Of a stretch of DNA of 64,000 nucleotides, positions 11,395 to 22,331 are shown in pieces. The DNA comes from Cunninghamia lanceolata. Lineage: Eukaryota; Streptophyta; Pinopsida; Cupressales; Cupressaceae. The translations under genes and the position numbers were made by a program. Position 1 is the first letter of the stretch; each line of letters begins with the position of its first letter. Under the pieces are notes generated by a model, which searched no databases, had not been told where the DNA came from, and was given only the letters and a program-made list of their open reading frames with translations. Location: positions 6,596,501 through 6,660,500 of the forward strand of contig BSBN01000293.1 of assembly GCA_027924645.1 (NCBI GenBank), read 5' to 3'.

Positions 11395-12240
11395 GAATCT
11401 TATTTACATGAATTTATTTATTTAAATATTTTATGGATTTTGTTTACAAAATCTAAATGTTTACGGGAATCTAAGATTCTAAATCTTTCATCCCTTGTTG
11501 TGAGTGTAGAACGCCTCTTGTAATAATTATTAATAACAATAATATATAAACATTTATATCATAACAATATTTTAATTTAGTCACTCATTATTCAATCAAA
11601 CATATTAATTTGTTAGTACACAAATTATAATTCCATTTATATGTAAAATCAATAATCCCATCAAAATCTGGCATTTTGTATTTCTCCTTATTATTAATAT
11701 ATTTCAGTGGTTTATACCACTTTTTGTGTAAAAAAAAATAAAAATAAAATAATCCCATCAAAATATTATTATTACTAGTATATCTATATTTAAAAATATA
11801 TATTGAAAGTATGCCGAGGGATATATCTTTTTTCATAGTTACTTTGATTTTCTCACTTTTTTTGGTTTACAATTTTCTTTTTTGGTTTTTATTTTTTTAA
11901 ATTTTTTTTTTTTTTTGGTTCCATAGTTTTCGTCATTTTCTCTAGCTTTTTCTCCTTCCAACAATTTCCAATTTCTTTTTTGGTTTTATTTTTTATTTTT
12001 TTGTAATTTATTTTTTAGTTTTTATTTTTTTGAATTTCTTTTTTGGTTCCAACATTTTTTCCTTCAACTTTTTTTAATTTCTTTTTTGGTTTTTTTCTTT
12101 GATTTTCTTAAGTTTTATTTTTTATTTCCTTTTTGCTATTTTATTTTTTTAAATAAATTTAGGCAGAAAAAATGAGTGCTCTCATCCCCACCCCGTGACT
12201 GCACTAGTATATTTATATTTAAAAATATATATCTAAAATA
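11395..12240. repeat. Direct second copy of the right palindrome arm
   Basis: This repeats 10440-11210 in the same orientation: the Lys/Phe-poor stretch with AATCTTTCA-CTTGTTGTGAGTG (10541 and 11484), the AT-rich block, the ACTAGTATAT motif, the T-rich tract and GAGTGCTCTCATCCCCACCC (near 11150 and 12175). The offset rises from about 943 to 1,025 bp because of the insertion at 11668-11748. T-rich unit sequence continues to about 12500. Confidence 0.7.
11652..11764 (+). mobile_element. 81-bp poly(A)-tailed retroposed insertion with 16-bp target duplication
   Basis: The direct repeat ATAATCCCATCAAAAT occurs at 11652-11667 and 11749-11764. The 81 bases between (11668-11748) end in an A-rich tail. 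The sister arm near 10712-10730 has the uninterrupted site CAATAATCCCATCGAAATAT, and the inverted copy near 9175-9215 is also uninterrupted, so an empty site is visible in the same window. Target duplication of this length and the A-tail fit LINE-type target-primed insertion of a short RNA or a truncated SINE/LINE. The source sequence is not recognised. Confidence 0.75.
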
Positions 12241-12499
12241 CGCTGAGGTATATATTTTTTCCATATTTTTTTTATTTTCTCTTGTAATTTCTTTTTTGGT
12301 TCCATAGTTTTTGTGATTTTCTCAGTTTTTTCTCCTTACAATAGTTTCCAATTTCTTTTTTGGTTTTTATTTTTTATTTTTTTATTTTTAACAATTACTT
12401 TTTTGGTTCCATAGTTTTTGTGATTTAGATTCTTCTCCTTCAATGGTTTTTAATTTCTTTTTTAGTTTTTTTTTTCTTTTATTTTATTAAGTTTTATTT

Positions 12500-14519
12500 A
12501 TTTATTTTTAAATAAAAGAGGGTAAAAGTTTTATTAATCCATACCTTGCATCAAATGTGAGAGACACAAACACATAATGCTTGAAGTAAAGGGGGACTCC
12601 CAATAATGTGGACATGTTAACCAATATGTGCCTTTATTATAGGGGAACATAATCTCTAGAGACAATGAGAGCTCATCAAACTTTGATAAGAAGGGTTCAT
12701 TCTAAAACCATTTAATGCAAGAGGGGGATTCATAGATTATATTCCCTTCATATGCACACATATCACAATTACTTTGTTCTATAGATTATATTCCCTTCAT
12801 ATGTACACATATCACACTTACTTTGTTCTATATAAAAGGAGAGTGCATGAAGAGAAAGGGATTAATAGCTAGAGAAGACCGAACGATGGGTAAGATTTCT
12901 TTATGGGTATGACTATCCAACATGTGTGCATTTCATGTTTGCACATTTATTTTTCACTACATGGTCTTGCTAGTACATATGGTTAATGTTTATCAGTAAA
13001 TATAACTAATCCCCATATTCAAACATTTCCCATCATTATCAATTTACTCTTTCTAAGAAAATGTAAGTTCCACTTGTCATGATAGTCCAGAGCAAATTTG
13101 TCAATGAAATCAATTCCATTTTAATAATTTGGGAATGTGAAAATGACTTGCCTAAGTGATAGATCAATTGTTGCCTGTCGTTGACAATTAGATTTGGTAT
13201 ATCAGACTAGAGTCTTTGGAAGGATCTATGAGTGATTATATGATTAATTATAAATTTAGAATCTATTTCCACCCATAAAATTTTTAATTTCTCACAAGAA
13301 AAGGGAACACCTTACTTTATATGGCTAACCTTTACTGAGTTGTTACACATTCTTCCCAACCATTGACAAAAGATCATTCAATTTATAGAACAAAAGACCC
13401 CACACTTATTAGCTTCTCTTGGTTTACCATGAGAGGCCCATCCATGTTTAACATGGGGAAGGGGATAGATGGATTATCCAAGATACGACCCTTGAATGAT
13501 ACAAGTTGAGTTTAATATATATTTTAAAATAAAGAAGTTCGTGGAGAACTACTCCTAAGGAAACACAAGATGATGTATAGTGAAAGATTAGTTTTGATCC
13601 ATCCTTAGCGTTCTTACCTAAAAATAGCTAAGTTATTTCTATATTATATCCATTTAAAAATTAATTAGATTTGTAATAGAATACATATTTGAAAGTATTT
13701 TTATCTCATTAATAATAAGTATGAAAATAGTAATGAAAGTTGGAAGTATATCTAAGATATAGAAAAGAAATTGAGAAATGGAGCTGAAGCTTCTAGAAAA
13801 TAAAAGACTTGACACCAGAAATGGGTTCAGGAGGGTGGGAAATAGTTCTTAGGTGGTTTTCATCCCATTATGAGCATTTGTGAAAACCCAACACTATTGT
13901 CTGACAATGATTCACTTTGCTATTCAACACCCCTAGGCATTGTTATTTGATGCCCTCAGGCACTGTTTCTTGGCAGGGTTTGGTGTTGGTGGCCTTCCTA
14001 GGAGTTGGTGTTTGTGCATGTTGTGAACTTCAAATTTTAGAATCTACTAACCTAAATTTTCTAATATTCCCACGACTTGTAGATTCCTTGCATCATACTT
14101 TAGATCTAAGATATTCTCAGTTGAAGTTGGGGAAAAGAGGAAAAGAGTGTGCTATTTGGGAGACTGCTTCAACTAGTCTCCCAGGATGGCATTGTTAGAC
14201 TCAATAGTAGCATTACGGAAGGATCCAATTGTGTACAACCTAGTAAAGGTGATAATGGTGGTGTATGTAAAGATTTGACTATCTAAAACATAACCCATAA
14301 GGAGGTTGCTATGGTGGTGTGTCAGTAACATAGGGCAAATGGGTAATGAGAATCACATAAAATAGGGAAAATGGAGAGGGATAAGAAAGGAAAAGTTTCT
14401 AATATGCAATGCAAGGGTTTGGACAAATGGGTGTAGGATATTACTTCACAAAAGGATAGGAAATGGTAAACCTAGGGATTCAAGGAGGAAAATGAGAGGA
14501 TCAAAGAGGAGAGGAATGC

Positions 14520-14521
<2 letters not shown>
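12500..14521. other. Unassigned repeat-like DNA with a 49-bp tandem duplication and TATA box
   Basis: At 12732-12780 and 12781-12829 a 49-bp unit starting ATAGATTATATTCCCTTCAT occurs twice, directly followed by TATAAAAG at 12831-12838. This resembles a promoter, possibly of a lost LTR. No gene follows. The 93-codon ORF at 13917-14198 has no recognisable domain. A stretch at about 14200-14520 reads as broken coding sequence in places, but I cannot assign it. Confidence 0.4.

Positions 14522-14576
<55 letters not shown>
14522..14576. repeat. (AG)27 microsatellite
   Basis: A perfect dinucleotide AG run of about 55 bases. Confidence 0.98.
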
Positions 14577-14578
<2 letters not shown>

Positions 14579-16090
14579 ACAAGAGGACCATGGCTTCAAT
14601 AACTCTAGGGGCTCCAAAATGTTTAGTCTTAAGATATATTTCCTATTGTCTTGCAGAAAAATAGAGTTCTCTTGATAATTTGGAAATACATGAAGCCTTG
14701 AATTGTTCTACTTTCTTCTAACCAAACAAAAGAGGCTAAAACTAGGTTTATAGGCATTTTAAATGTGCTTGAAATGTTTTAATTTCTTCTAACCTAACAA
14801 AAAGAGCGTAAAACTAGTTTTATAGGCATTTTTCAGGTGAGGTGACCATTAGAAACATAATAATAATTAGGGTTAAAATGGTCGCCAAAAGTTATAACTC
14901 AAAATTTACACATGGACATAAGTGTTAGATTTTCATTGGTGTTTGTATGCTCAAAATCGTGACCTCGGTTGCCTGGGGTTGTCGGGTCAGATTTTGGCAC
15001 GCACATGGACCCTTCCCTCCTTGCCACAAGGTGAACCACCACGGTACTCTCGCTCTCGTGGAAGTATCCATTCGAGAGGAGGCGAGACATGGGGGTGGTT
15101 TGGCTCATTGGAGAGTTGGACTTCGCGGAGAGGGGTTGACACATCCTGGGGCCTTTGTTGTTGTGTGCTAATCTGTATGTTTCATTCAATGATTGTTGTT
15201 GTAGAGATAACCGTATGACCCAAAGGGTCACTAGTTACTCTTCTTCTGTTAGGGTTTCTATTGTTCCACCTCTGTGTGGGTAAGCTGTTACTTTCATTGA
15301 TGGCTTGTTGTCTTTCAATCTGTTGGATGATTGCACGTTGTATTTGAAATTGTCTAATTGCTTCTAGTTGTTGTACAGATAAATGGATCTTGTTGTGGTC
15401 TTAGATGGATTTCCTCAATCTCGCTGAGGACTACCCTCATCCACTCACCTCTTAATCCTGGGCACATTCATGAGTCAAGACAAGAGATAGGCGTATGTGG
15501 ACCAACCTTGACTAGACTTAGGGTTTTGACCTAGGGTTTACTTGTGCATTGACTTTCATTGACCTTCTGATGATATCAAGGGTTTAACCATATGATTGAC
15601 CGTGATTGACCTTGTGATGGTATCAAGGGTTTGTAAGTTATCTAAATGTCTAATGTTTTTGTTCTTTTCTATATTTTTATGAATGCAACAACTATATGAC
15701 ATGCAAAACTTGTTTTTGTGCTTTTTTTTTGTTAGTTTTAGAAATAAAGATGCTTTTTAATCTAAGAAAGGAAATATGAATGCAACTATAATGAATTTTA
15801 CATAATGTAATTATTCTATGTTTTTGGGGTTTTTGAATGTTTTGAAATGATCTAATCTAAGAAAGGAAATTACAAGTAATTAAATTAAACTATGAATGCA
15901 AATTACTTCTAGAATGCTAGATCTGACTATTCTATCAAGGAAAAGAAATAAATTACTAATTCTAAGAGCACTTTCAATTTTCTAATTACTACCAATTGAC
16001 AAAAGTATAGAGGAACCTGAAATAAACAAGACTTGTGAGCCTCCACTACCCTCAGAGATCCTTGATGGCAACCTTGTATCCTCTTGAAGT
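14577..16090. other. Unassigned DNA with a GC-richer patch
   Basis: About 14940-15150 is clearly richer in GC than its surroundings and is open in several frames. None resembles a known protein. A short sequence ending ATCAAGGGTTT recurs at about 15573 and 15620. The last five bases (GAAGT, 16086-16090) form the left target duplication of the LTR that follows. Confidence 0.4.
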
Positions 16091-16391
16091 TATAGTGCCC
16101 CTCATCTCGTCGTCCATCAGATTGATGTTTGCTTAGACTTTATGATAGTGTCTTAGACCGTAGATGATGGATCTCTTGTTATCTTGTTACTTCATTATGG
16201 ACCTAATCAGTATAGTAATGATTGTTGATGTTGGATTCTGTTATTTTATGCTTTAGAATTTGATAAATAAACTAGATATTACAGATGTTTGATGTTAATT
16301 GCGATGTTGGATTGTAAGAGGATTGAATGTTTTATGTTGTTGAGTAATATCAGATACCTTGTTCAACGTAGATAATCGTTTATTCATAAAC

Positions 16392-16455
16392 GTGAATGGA
16401 ACAGTGTTGTATTACTCGCTCTCGAGTACCCTACACCACTGTGATTTCCATTCAC
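16392..16455 (+). promoter_or_regulatory. Conserved hairpin in LTR copy A
   Basis: GTGAATGGAA pairs with TTCCATTCAC across 64 bases. The tip is ACTCG-CTCT-CGAGT, with GTG/CAC pairing between. The same structure is present at 48366-48429 and 56428-56491. The loop differs (CTTT there, CTCT here) while both stem ends are kept. It lies in the presumed U3 region, and its role is unknown. Confidence 0.65.
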
Positions 16456-17214
16456 TATAGGACTACATGTGGATATATATCTTGAATGTTTAACTGTGCA
16501 TTGTTGCAGGAATGCAGGTACTAGGCATCGACTCCACCTGATTACAGGTCTGAGCGTGCCTTCGCCAATGGATTAGTTGTTTGGAGTTAATGTGAGGTCC
16601 CATGTCAGTATGGTCTGGTTGTCAGTTTATCCTTTTGGTTATTGTCTGTCATTCGATCATGATTTGCGAACAAGTAATATTGCACCTTGGAGTCTAACTA
16701 GGTTAAGAAGTGTCTAATTGTGCAAGGTGTCGTTGTGCTTTTATTAGAATCATATTACAAAAATTATAATGTTGATAATTAAATATATTTATAAAAGATA
16801 ATATTGAGTCGATAGTTGTTCATTATTGTTGTAAATAAATTATTATTTTATTAGAAATATAGTTGTTAAATAAAGTTTGTAAGAGGTTTTGTATTATTTA
16901 ATATAATATTATTTACAATAAATATTTAAATAAATAAAATAGTTGTAAGTTATGTTGTAATTAGTGATTTACAACTAGATTAATAAAATAAATTAATATA
17001 TAGTTGTATAATTATAGATAGTTGTAATATTATAACTTTATTAAATGCAATATGCTTGGTCGGCTATAAAATAATTAAATGTTGTCAGAATTGTGAGTTA
17101 ATATTTAAAAAGGAATAACCGCTTGGGATTATTAAATTAAATAAAAGTCTATCTCGAGGAGGGAGAAGCACAGGATCGCGTGCTGAGTTCCTTGGACGAT
17201 AGAAGGGATTGTGT

Positions 17215-17222
17215 TATAAAAG
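17215..17222 (+). promoter_or_regulatory. LTR TATA box, copy A
   Basis: TATAAAAG in GTGTTATAAAAGAAAAG, aligned with the TATA boxes at 49178 and 57240. Transcription would start near 17245-17255, about 30 bases before the cargo begins, so the U3/R boundary probably lies here. Confidence 0.6.
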
Positions 17223-17282
17223 AAAAGCTTGTAGCGGCAAAGAGGACAGGATTGCAAGTAGAAAAAAAGTGAAGAAGATCAG

Positions 17283-17699
17283 GATATTGTTCACCAGGCT
17301 CTTTTGGCAATTTTGGATAGTCCTCTCAATAAAGCTGGAAGGCTTAGTGCTATTTATGTGCAACCACAAGAGAATATCCTCATCAAAGTAAATCCCCTTG
17401 TTCATCTTCCTAGAACCTTTAAGCATTTTTGTGGATTGATGGTGCAACTGCTATAGAAACTGAGCATTCGTGCGACTAATGGCCCAGATAGACTCCTTCG
17501 AGTGGTCAAGAATCCAGTCACAAAGTATCTGCCAAGTGAAGCACATCGAATTGGGCTGTCATACAGTGCATCTAAAGTGGTACAACTTCATGACTATGTT
17601 GATGCTGTTCGTGATAATGTTTCCCTTGTGTTTGTGGTTGGGGCCATGTCTCACGGGAAGATCGACGTAGACTATGTAGACAATTTTATCTCGATGGTT
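17283..17699 (+). pseudogene. NEP1: NEP1/EMG1 (18S rRNA pseudouridine N1-methyltransferase) fragment captured in LTR
   Basis: One frame runs for about 139 codons through family landmarks: [51 protein letters not shown], and LVFVVGAMSHGKIDVDY followed by DNFIS. In the family this enzyme methylates a pseudouridine in the 18S rRNA decoding region and helps small-subunit assembly. One in-frame TAG replaces the Gln expected before KLSIRA. The N-terminal part and the C-terminal end (the segment after FIS, normally rich in the SAM-site residues) are missing, and the frame stops at 17709-17711. No intron is visible across the fragment, which would fit capture from mRNA if the host gene is interrupted here. 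It is in sense with the LTR promoter, starting at the exact point where LTR copies A and B diverge. It is non-functional as an enzyme. Confidence 0.85.
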
Positions 17700-17989
17700 G
17701 CAAGAGCATAGCAGGTGAGAAGAAGAAAGAGGATGGAGGATCTCCACCTAAACACAAAACACACATATATTCATGAATGTCTTTAATTACCGGCAATTTC
17801 TCCTGTCTTGTACCTCCACGCACAGGTCAGCTATATCTGTCTCTAACATTGGAATTCTGCATGCTTTGTTGGACTATTTTTCTGTTCGATGGGAGCATAA
17901 TTCGATCATCTTGTAATGCGTTGTGAGGTATGTAACATTACCAGAATAAAAAAAATAGAATAGCGTAAGGTGGAGCTAATTTCCTATCA

Positions 17990-18330
17990 GAATATTGCAC
18001 GGAACGGTGTACATGCACTCCAAGCTCTCTGAAATGAATCTGCACCTTACACGTTTGGAAATTTGACCAAATTGGGTGTGCGTTGGTCATAGTTTAGGGC
18101 TTTAGGATCTACAAAGATTGCAGAGGATGTGCCTTATCATTGGGTTTTAGTCAAGTGCACGAGGATTGGATTTCGGCGATACCCAATTGACTACTTGTTT
18201 TGTTGGAATGTGAAAGGGATTGCCGAGGAACCCATAGTTATCTAGGCTAGAATTTTGAATCCTCCAGGACTAATTAAGTCTCTCATGGATTTTGCGTCTC
18301 CCAGAAGTATATTGGAGATATAATGGGGGG
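17990..18330 (+). pseudogene. Broken coding-like stretch of unknown origin in LTR copy A
   Basis: One frame reads through long stretches with only two internal stops, including YTFGNLTKLGVRW, IAEDVPYHWVLVKCTRIGF and YPIDYLFCWNVKGIAEEP. The composition looks protein-like, but I do not recognise the family. It sits between the NEP1 and FHA fragments and could belong to either donor or to a third. Confidence 0.4.
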
Positions 18331-18508
18331 ATTTTGAAGGGGGCGTAAGTGTGATGGTAGTTATAGATAGGAGTCTGAGTTTGATTTGAAGTTGTAGCTA
18401 CTCTGGCAGCATTTTTTTAATGTTCTATAGAGATCCCAGAGGTGGGGACTCGCACCATTCTGAATTGGATTCGTGGCTGATATGTTGTAGGGCGCACTTT
18501 GATTTGAC

Positions 18509-19081
18509 TTGCTATTATTAATACAGAAAGAGTGGGGTCATGCTTATGTGGTGCGCCCTCTGAGTGTTCCAATGTTCTCTGCAAACACCATCTGCACTCA
18601 ATTAAAAATAATTCTAGGCAAAATTTATACGTTTGGCAGGTCTAAGAGTAGCTGTAATGTCATTTTTGAAGACACAAGGGTGAGTAGGTAGGACTGCCAA
18701 CTCTATTGCCATTCTCTTTCACAAGATCGAAATAAACTCTTTGTTGTCGATGGAACAATATTAGATAACTATGTTACGTTAGTTCAAAACAGTATGCAAC
18801 AAATGCTGAATTGTTCCACTTGTAATGAGGAGGAGGTTTCAATGATGAAATATGTGAAACCCTTGGCGAATGGGGTGTATGTGAATGGAAAGCTAATGAA
18901 TGCGGGGCATTGCAGGGCTTTGTGTAGTGGGGATGAGGTTTCTCTCATTTCTCACCCTTCCCTTCATCCCACTTTTGGACCCTCTATTGGCTTTGTGGTG
19001 GAGGAGCTGGTGCACTCTGTCATGCCAGATTTGAATTATGATAATATTAGTGGCCAACAAACAGTGAATGTAAAGCCGTGA
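18509..19081 (+). pseudogene. FHA-domain protein fragment captured in LTR
   Basis: A single frame of 190 codons broken by one TAG (18689-18691) carries the forkhead-associated signature in order: YTFGRSKSSCNVIF, then RVSR-x-DCQLYC (the stop lies at x, where the family has a residue before His-Cys), KLFVVDGT, a longer insert, NGVYVNGKLMNAG, and LCSGDEVSLI. FHA domains bind phosphothreonine peptides in signalling and DNA-damage proteins. The Gly-Arg and Ser-Arg ligand-contact positions are kept, and the usual His is Asp here. The long insert before NGVYVNG recalls plant FHA proteins linked to tyrosyl-DNA phosphodiesterase, but that is only a guess. It is in sense with the LTR. Confidence 0.75.
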
Positions 19082-19127
19082 AATTCAAGAACCATCTGCT
19101 ATATGTCAATTTCATAAAAAGGAGGAT

Positions 19128-19592
19128 TTGGAAAACAACAGTAGACAGGATAACTTAGATTCAGGGTTTGTGCAAAAATATGTAATGGGAAATTATGATC
19201 AGATGGGAATTGCCCATCAGCAAGAAATGTCAGAGAAGAATCCGTTTATTGATTCTCTGAAGATGTACACTAAAAAAGGAGCAGAAAGTATTGATAAACC
19301 TGTCATTGACAATATATGTGAGAAAGTTACTTCTCAATGTGCGGATGAAAATGGGAAACATAAATTGTCCATGTCAAATTGGGACGGGTTTGTCTACAGA
19401 CAATCTCAATGGGTGTCTGCCTGCAATTTTATCCAGTGCTTTTATAGGGGCAAGCTTTATTATCAAGAAAAAAAAGGGCCTAGAACGTGCTGGGGCAACA
19501 GGAGCTCAAGCAGAAATTCAAAAGAATATGCGAGAAGATGATGATAAAGAATTCCTTAAATCAGTGGTGGATCTCACAGCAGTGCCTGATTA
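19128..19592 (+). pseudogene. Further broken coding-like sequence downstream of the FHA fragment
   Basis: Two overlapping frames (19128-19541 and 19291-19593) look protein-like in succession, as if a frameshift near 19380-19400 joins them. The second ends EFLKSVVDLTAVPD. It may be the continuation of the FHA donor gene. No domain was recognised. Confidence 0.4.
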
Positions 19593-19859
19593 GATACAAA
19601 AGAGAAGCATGCATAATAAATGCACAGAATCTGATGCGCTTCACTGAGAAGAAGTCACATTTTGGAGGCAGAAATAGAGTTTTCTTATTTACTTTCCGTG
19701 CATTAAGGTTTATCGTTTCAACTCTAGTCTGCAGAAACCCGTCATTGTTAATCCAGGTCAGTTGTGCTTTCTTGTATGCATTTCATTTGATTGGCTTAGA
19801 TTAATCCTAAGGAATGTTTATTTTTCTTACAATGTGTTCAATGACCTTGGTATATCAAC

Positions 19860-19984
19860 AATAGTACTATTAATATCAATGTTATTATTAGTATCATTAT
19901 TATAATTATAATTATTATTCTTATCATTATTGTTATTATTACAATGATAATAATAATAATTATTGTTACTATTATTATTATTTC
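19860..19984. repeat. Imperfect (ATT)/(AAT) simple-sequence tract
   Basis: A run of ATT/TTA triplets with interruptions, followed by AAT triplets, so the tract can partly fold on itself. It lies in the cargo part of LTR copy A. Confidence 0.8.
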
Positions 19985-20751
19985 TAAAGTATAGTTGCCA
20001 AATAAAATTGGGAATTTAGAATAATGTTGCCATTATTTATTTGATTAAAAGAAAATCGTTGTGATTATATATATTATGGTTAATGAAATTTAATTTAGGT
20101 TGACATCGGTTTTAATATGGTTTTGTCCTTTTGTTAAGATAATGGATTAAGGATTAGGTATATAATTATTGTATTGGAAATTTGATTTATAGGTATTAGG
20201 TAATTAGTTTCGTGTGAATTGATATTGTTTGAAATGGTCAAAGTGTAAGTTGTCAAGGGTTCATTTCTAGAAGCCAAGGTTGTTGTGTTTCGACTTCATG
20301 TAATGTGTTGATAAGTGTCCTGAGTTATTGAAGTCATGTCGCCTTTTGTCATGTATAAGGAAATTGGTTTTGGTGTAGTGGAAGAATGTAAATATTCTAA
20401 ATGCATCATGATGTGTAGAAAGGCTCTTCATGAATGTTGTGATTTATTTGTTTGTTTGGGATGTTGTTTTGGATTAGACAATGGGGAGATGTCGGTATTC
20501 ATGAAAAAGTATTTTTCTTATGAGTTACTTCTTTGGAAGCCATGGAAAATGTATTAAGAGTATGTCTTTGTAATTGAGATGATATGCAAGAAGGTGAATG
20601 CCTTGCATTATTACATGTATATGTTCATATCAGAATAATGGTTATGCAAGATGGTTAATGCCTTGCATGGTTTATGTATCATCGTCGTCATGATGATGTT
20701 TGCTATGTTTGTTGAGTAGGGTCTTCTAGATGCAGGTAGGGGAGTGGCTCT

Positions 20752-21078
20752 CAATGGGGGCCGAAGCCCAAAAGTGGCATCCAGGACAACCCATGTGGGA
20801 GTTTGATAACTCAGTGATAACCTAAATAATGAATTTGGGGGTTGGGTAGTTAGGCACACTAAACAAGATAAGTGGATGCCTCACTCATGGCTCAAGTGCT
20901 TGTTTAGGCTTGGGATGAGATGAGAAGGCCTAGAATGGCAAGATCGACTACCTTGTCCTCATGAAAGGTATGTTGATTCCGCATGAGCGTTGTATGGGGG
21001 CCGGGAGTCGGGAGAGGCTACCAGGACAACCCAAGATGGGGGCCGGGGCCTAGGAAGGCTTGCCAGGACAACCCATGA
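20752..21078 (+). repeat. Three about 43-bp GC-rich repeats near the LTR end, copy A
   Basis: Copies at about 20752-20795, 20991-21034 and 21035-21078 share GGGGGCC-(GG), an AGGCT- or GTGGCA-like centre, and CCAGGACAACCCA. The same three repeats, with AGGATAACCC, occur at about 53718-54039 and 61780-62100. They are probably a structural or regulatory part of the LTR. Confidence 0.7.
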
Positions 21079-21817
21079 CAAGCCATGTGATGACACTTCT
21101 CCCTACTGCAGCCTAGCATTCCCTAGTTATACTCTCCCCATTCGTTATGTGTTGCCTCTGGACGTCAAGTTAAGTTGTGTTGTGTTGTATTGTTATTGCC
21201 ATGTGTTGTATTGGTGTTTGGTTGTCCTTTGTTCTTATTTGTCTTTTGTCTACCTGACTGTTATTGTTTGGGACCTCATGTTAACTCCTAGCTCGGGGGG
21301 TGGACCTCAGGGTTCCACATGGTCGGGTGGAAGAGCTATTTTATCCATTGGTTATTCTTCATCAAGTTCATGTGTAGAAAAGATTTATTCCAGATGATTG
21401 TACTTGTACAGTTGATGAAGATGTATGTGTATAACCTTGTACCAGATTTGTGTAACAGAACATTTATTGTGTATGTAATTCTGATGTAGTCTGAAAATGG
21501 CAATGTAATGATGTACTTATGAGTAAGGAAAGCATTTCAATTATGTTTTTGATTATGTAGATTGTATTATCTGACGATATGTAATGGATATGAATTAGTT
21601 ATTCAATTGTGCATTGGATTCAAATCAGTTACTGATGTATGTAAATAATGTTAGTTGGTTTATAAAGTAATGCAGCCTTGTATCCTTAGAGAATATGTCG
21701 TAGTTAGTTATGTTAACATTTCTTTGATATCTTAATCATTTAAAAAAAAAATGTTCCTGTTTCATGTAGCATAAATGTGTATTTCTTTAAGGTGTTCAAG
21801 GCGGGCATTACAAAAGT

Positions 21818-22326
21818 AGTGGGAAGACCTCTTGGTGACAAGACAACACAAAGAAGCGAAAGAATCTTTAGAAGCTTTGCAAAGAGAGCTCAATGAGAGT
21901 TGTTGATGAGAATGATGGCTTGATTGAAGTAGTGTAGCGATGCTTGAAGAGCTTTATGTGAAAGGTTGATGAACAATGAACAAATAAAAGGCACCTTCAT
22001 CCTGTGTGAGCATGAGAATGCTGATTGGAGAGAAAAAACTTAGCAAGAGCTATGTGCACAATGAATTTGCCTCCTTAGAAGAGATTTGAAGCTATACAAC
22101 AATGAAAGCTTTGAAGCTTTGGAGAACTAAAGAAAGAAATGAAGAAAGAGGCTCAAAGGCCTATGAAGAAGCTTGAAAAAGCTTGTGAAGATGAGAAGAG
22201 TATTCTCCAACTTGCTCAACTTGGAAAATAATGATGAGGTGAGGGGTATTTATAGGTTTGAAGAAGGGAATTGATTGAGAAGTTAACTCAATTGATTTAA
22301 GAGTTAACAAGGATTGATTGGGGAGT
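21818..22326. other. Host-repeat DNA between two LTR insertions
   Basis: Purine-rich sequence with many GAAG and GAAGCTTTG steps. It continues on the far side of the next element (31527 onward), since the two flanks join at GAACT. No gene was recognised. Confidence 0.5.
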
Positions 22327-22331
22327 GAACT

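Larger units (their letters stand above)
16091..21812 (+). mobile_element. 5.7-kb solo LTR, copy A of the giant-LTR family
   Basis: The left 1.2 kb (16091-17283) matches the start of the LTRs at 48078 and 56140, and the right part (about 20220-21812) matches their ends. The last bases are GGCGGGCATTACA, equivalent to the end that precedes a primer site in the other copies. The first bases are TATAGTGCCC, where the others have TGTAGTGCCC. The flanks GAAGT (16086-16090) and AAAGT (21813-21817) are a 5-bp target duplication with one change. No primer site or polypurine tract adjoins it, so it is a solo LTR. The middle holds gene fragments not present in the other copies. Confidence 0.8.

Noticed and set aside
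13917..14198. 93-codon ORF
   Set aside because: No recognised domain and no second copy or promoter in support.
14899..15231. Overlapping ORFs of 74-110 codons on both strands in a GC-richer patch
   Set aside because: Open in several frames at once, which is typical of composition, not of a gene; no family match.
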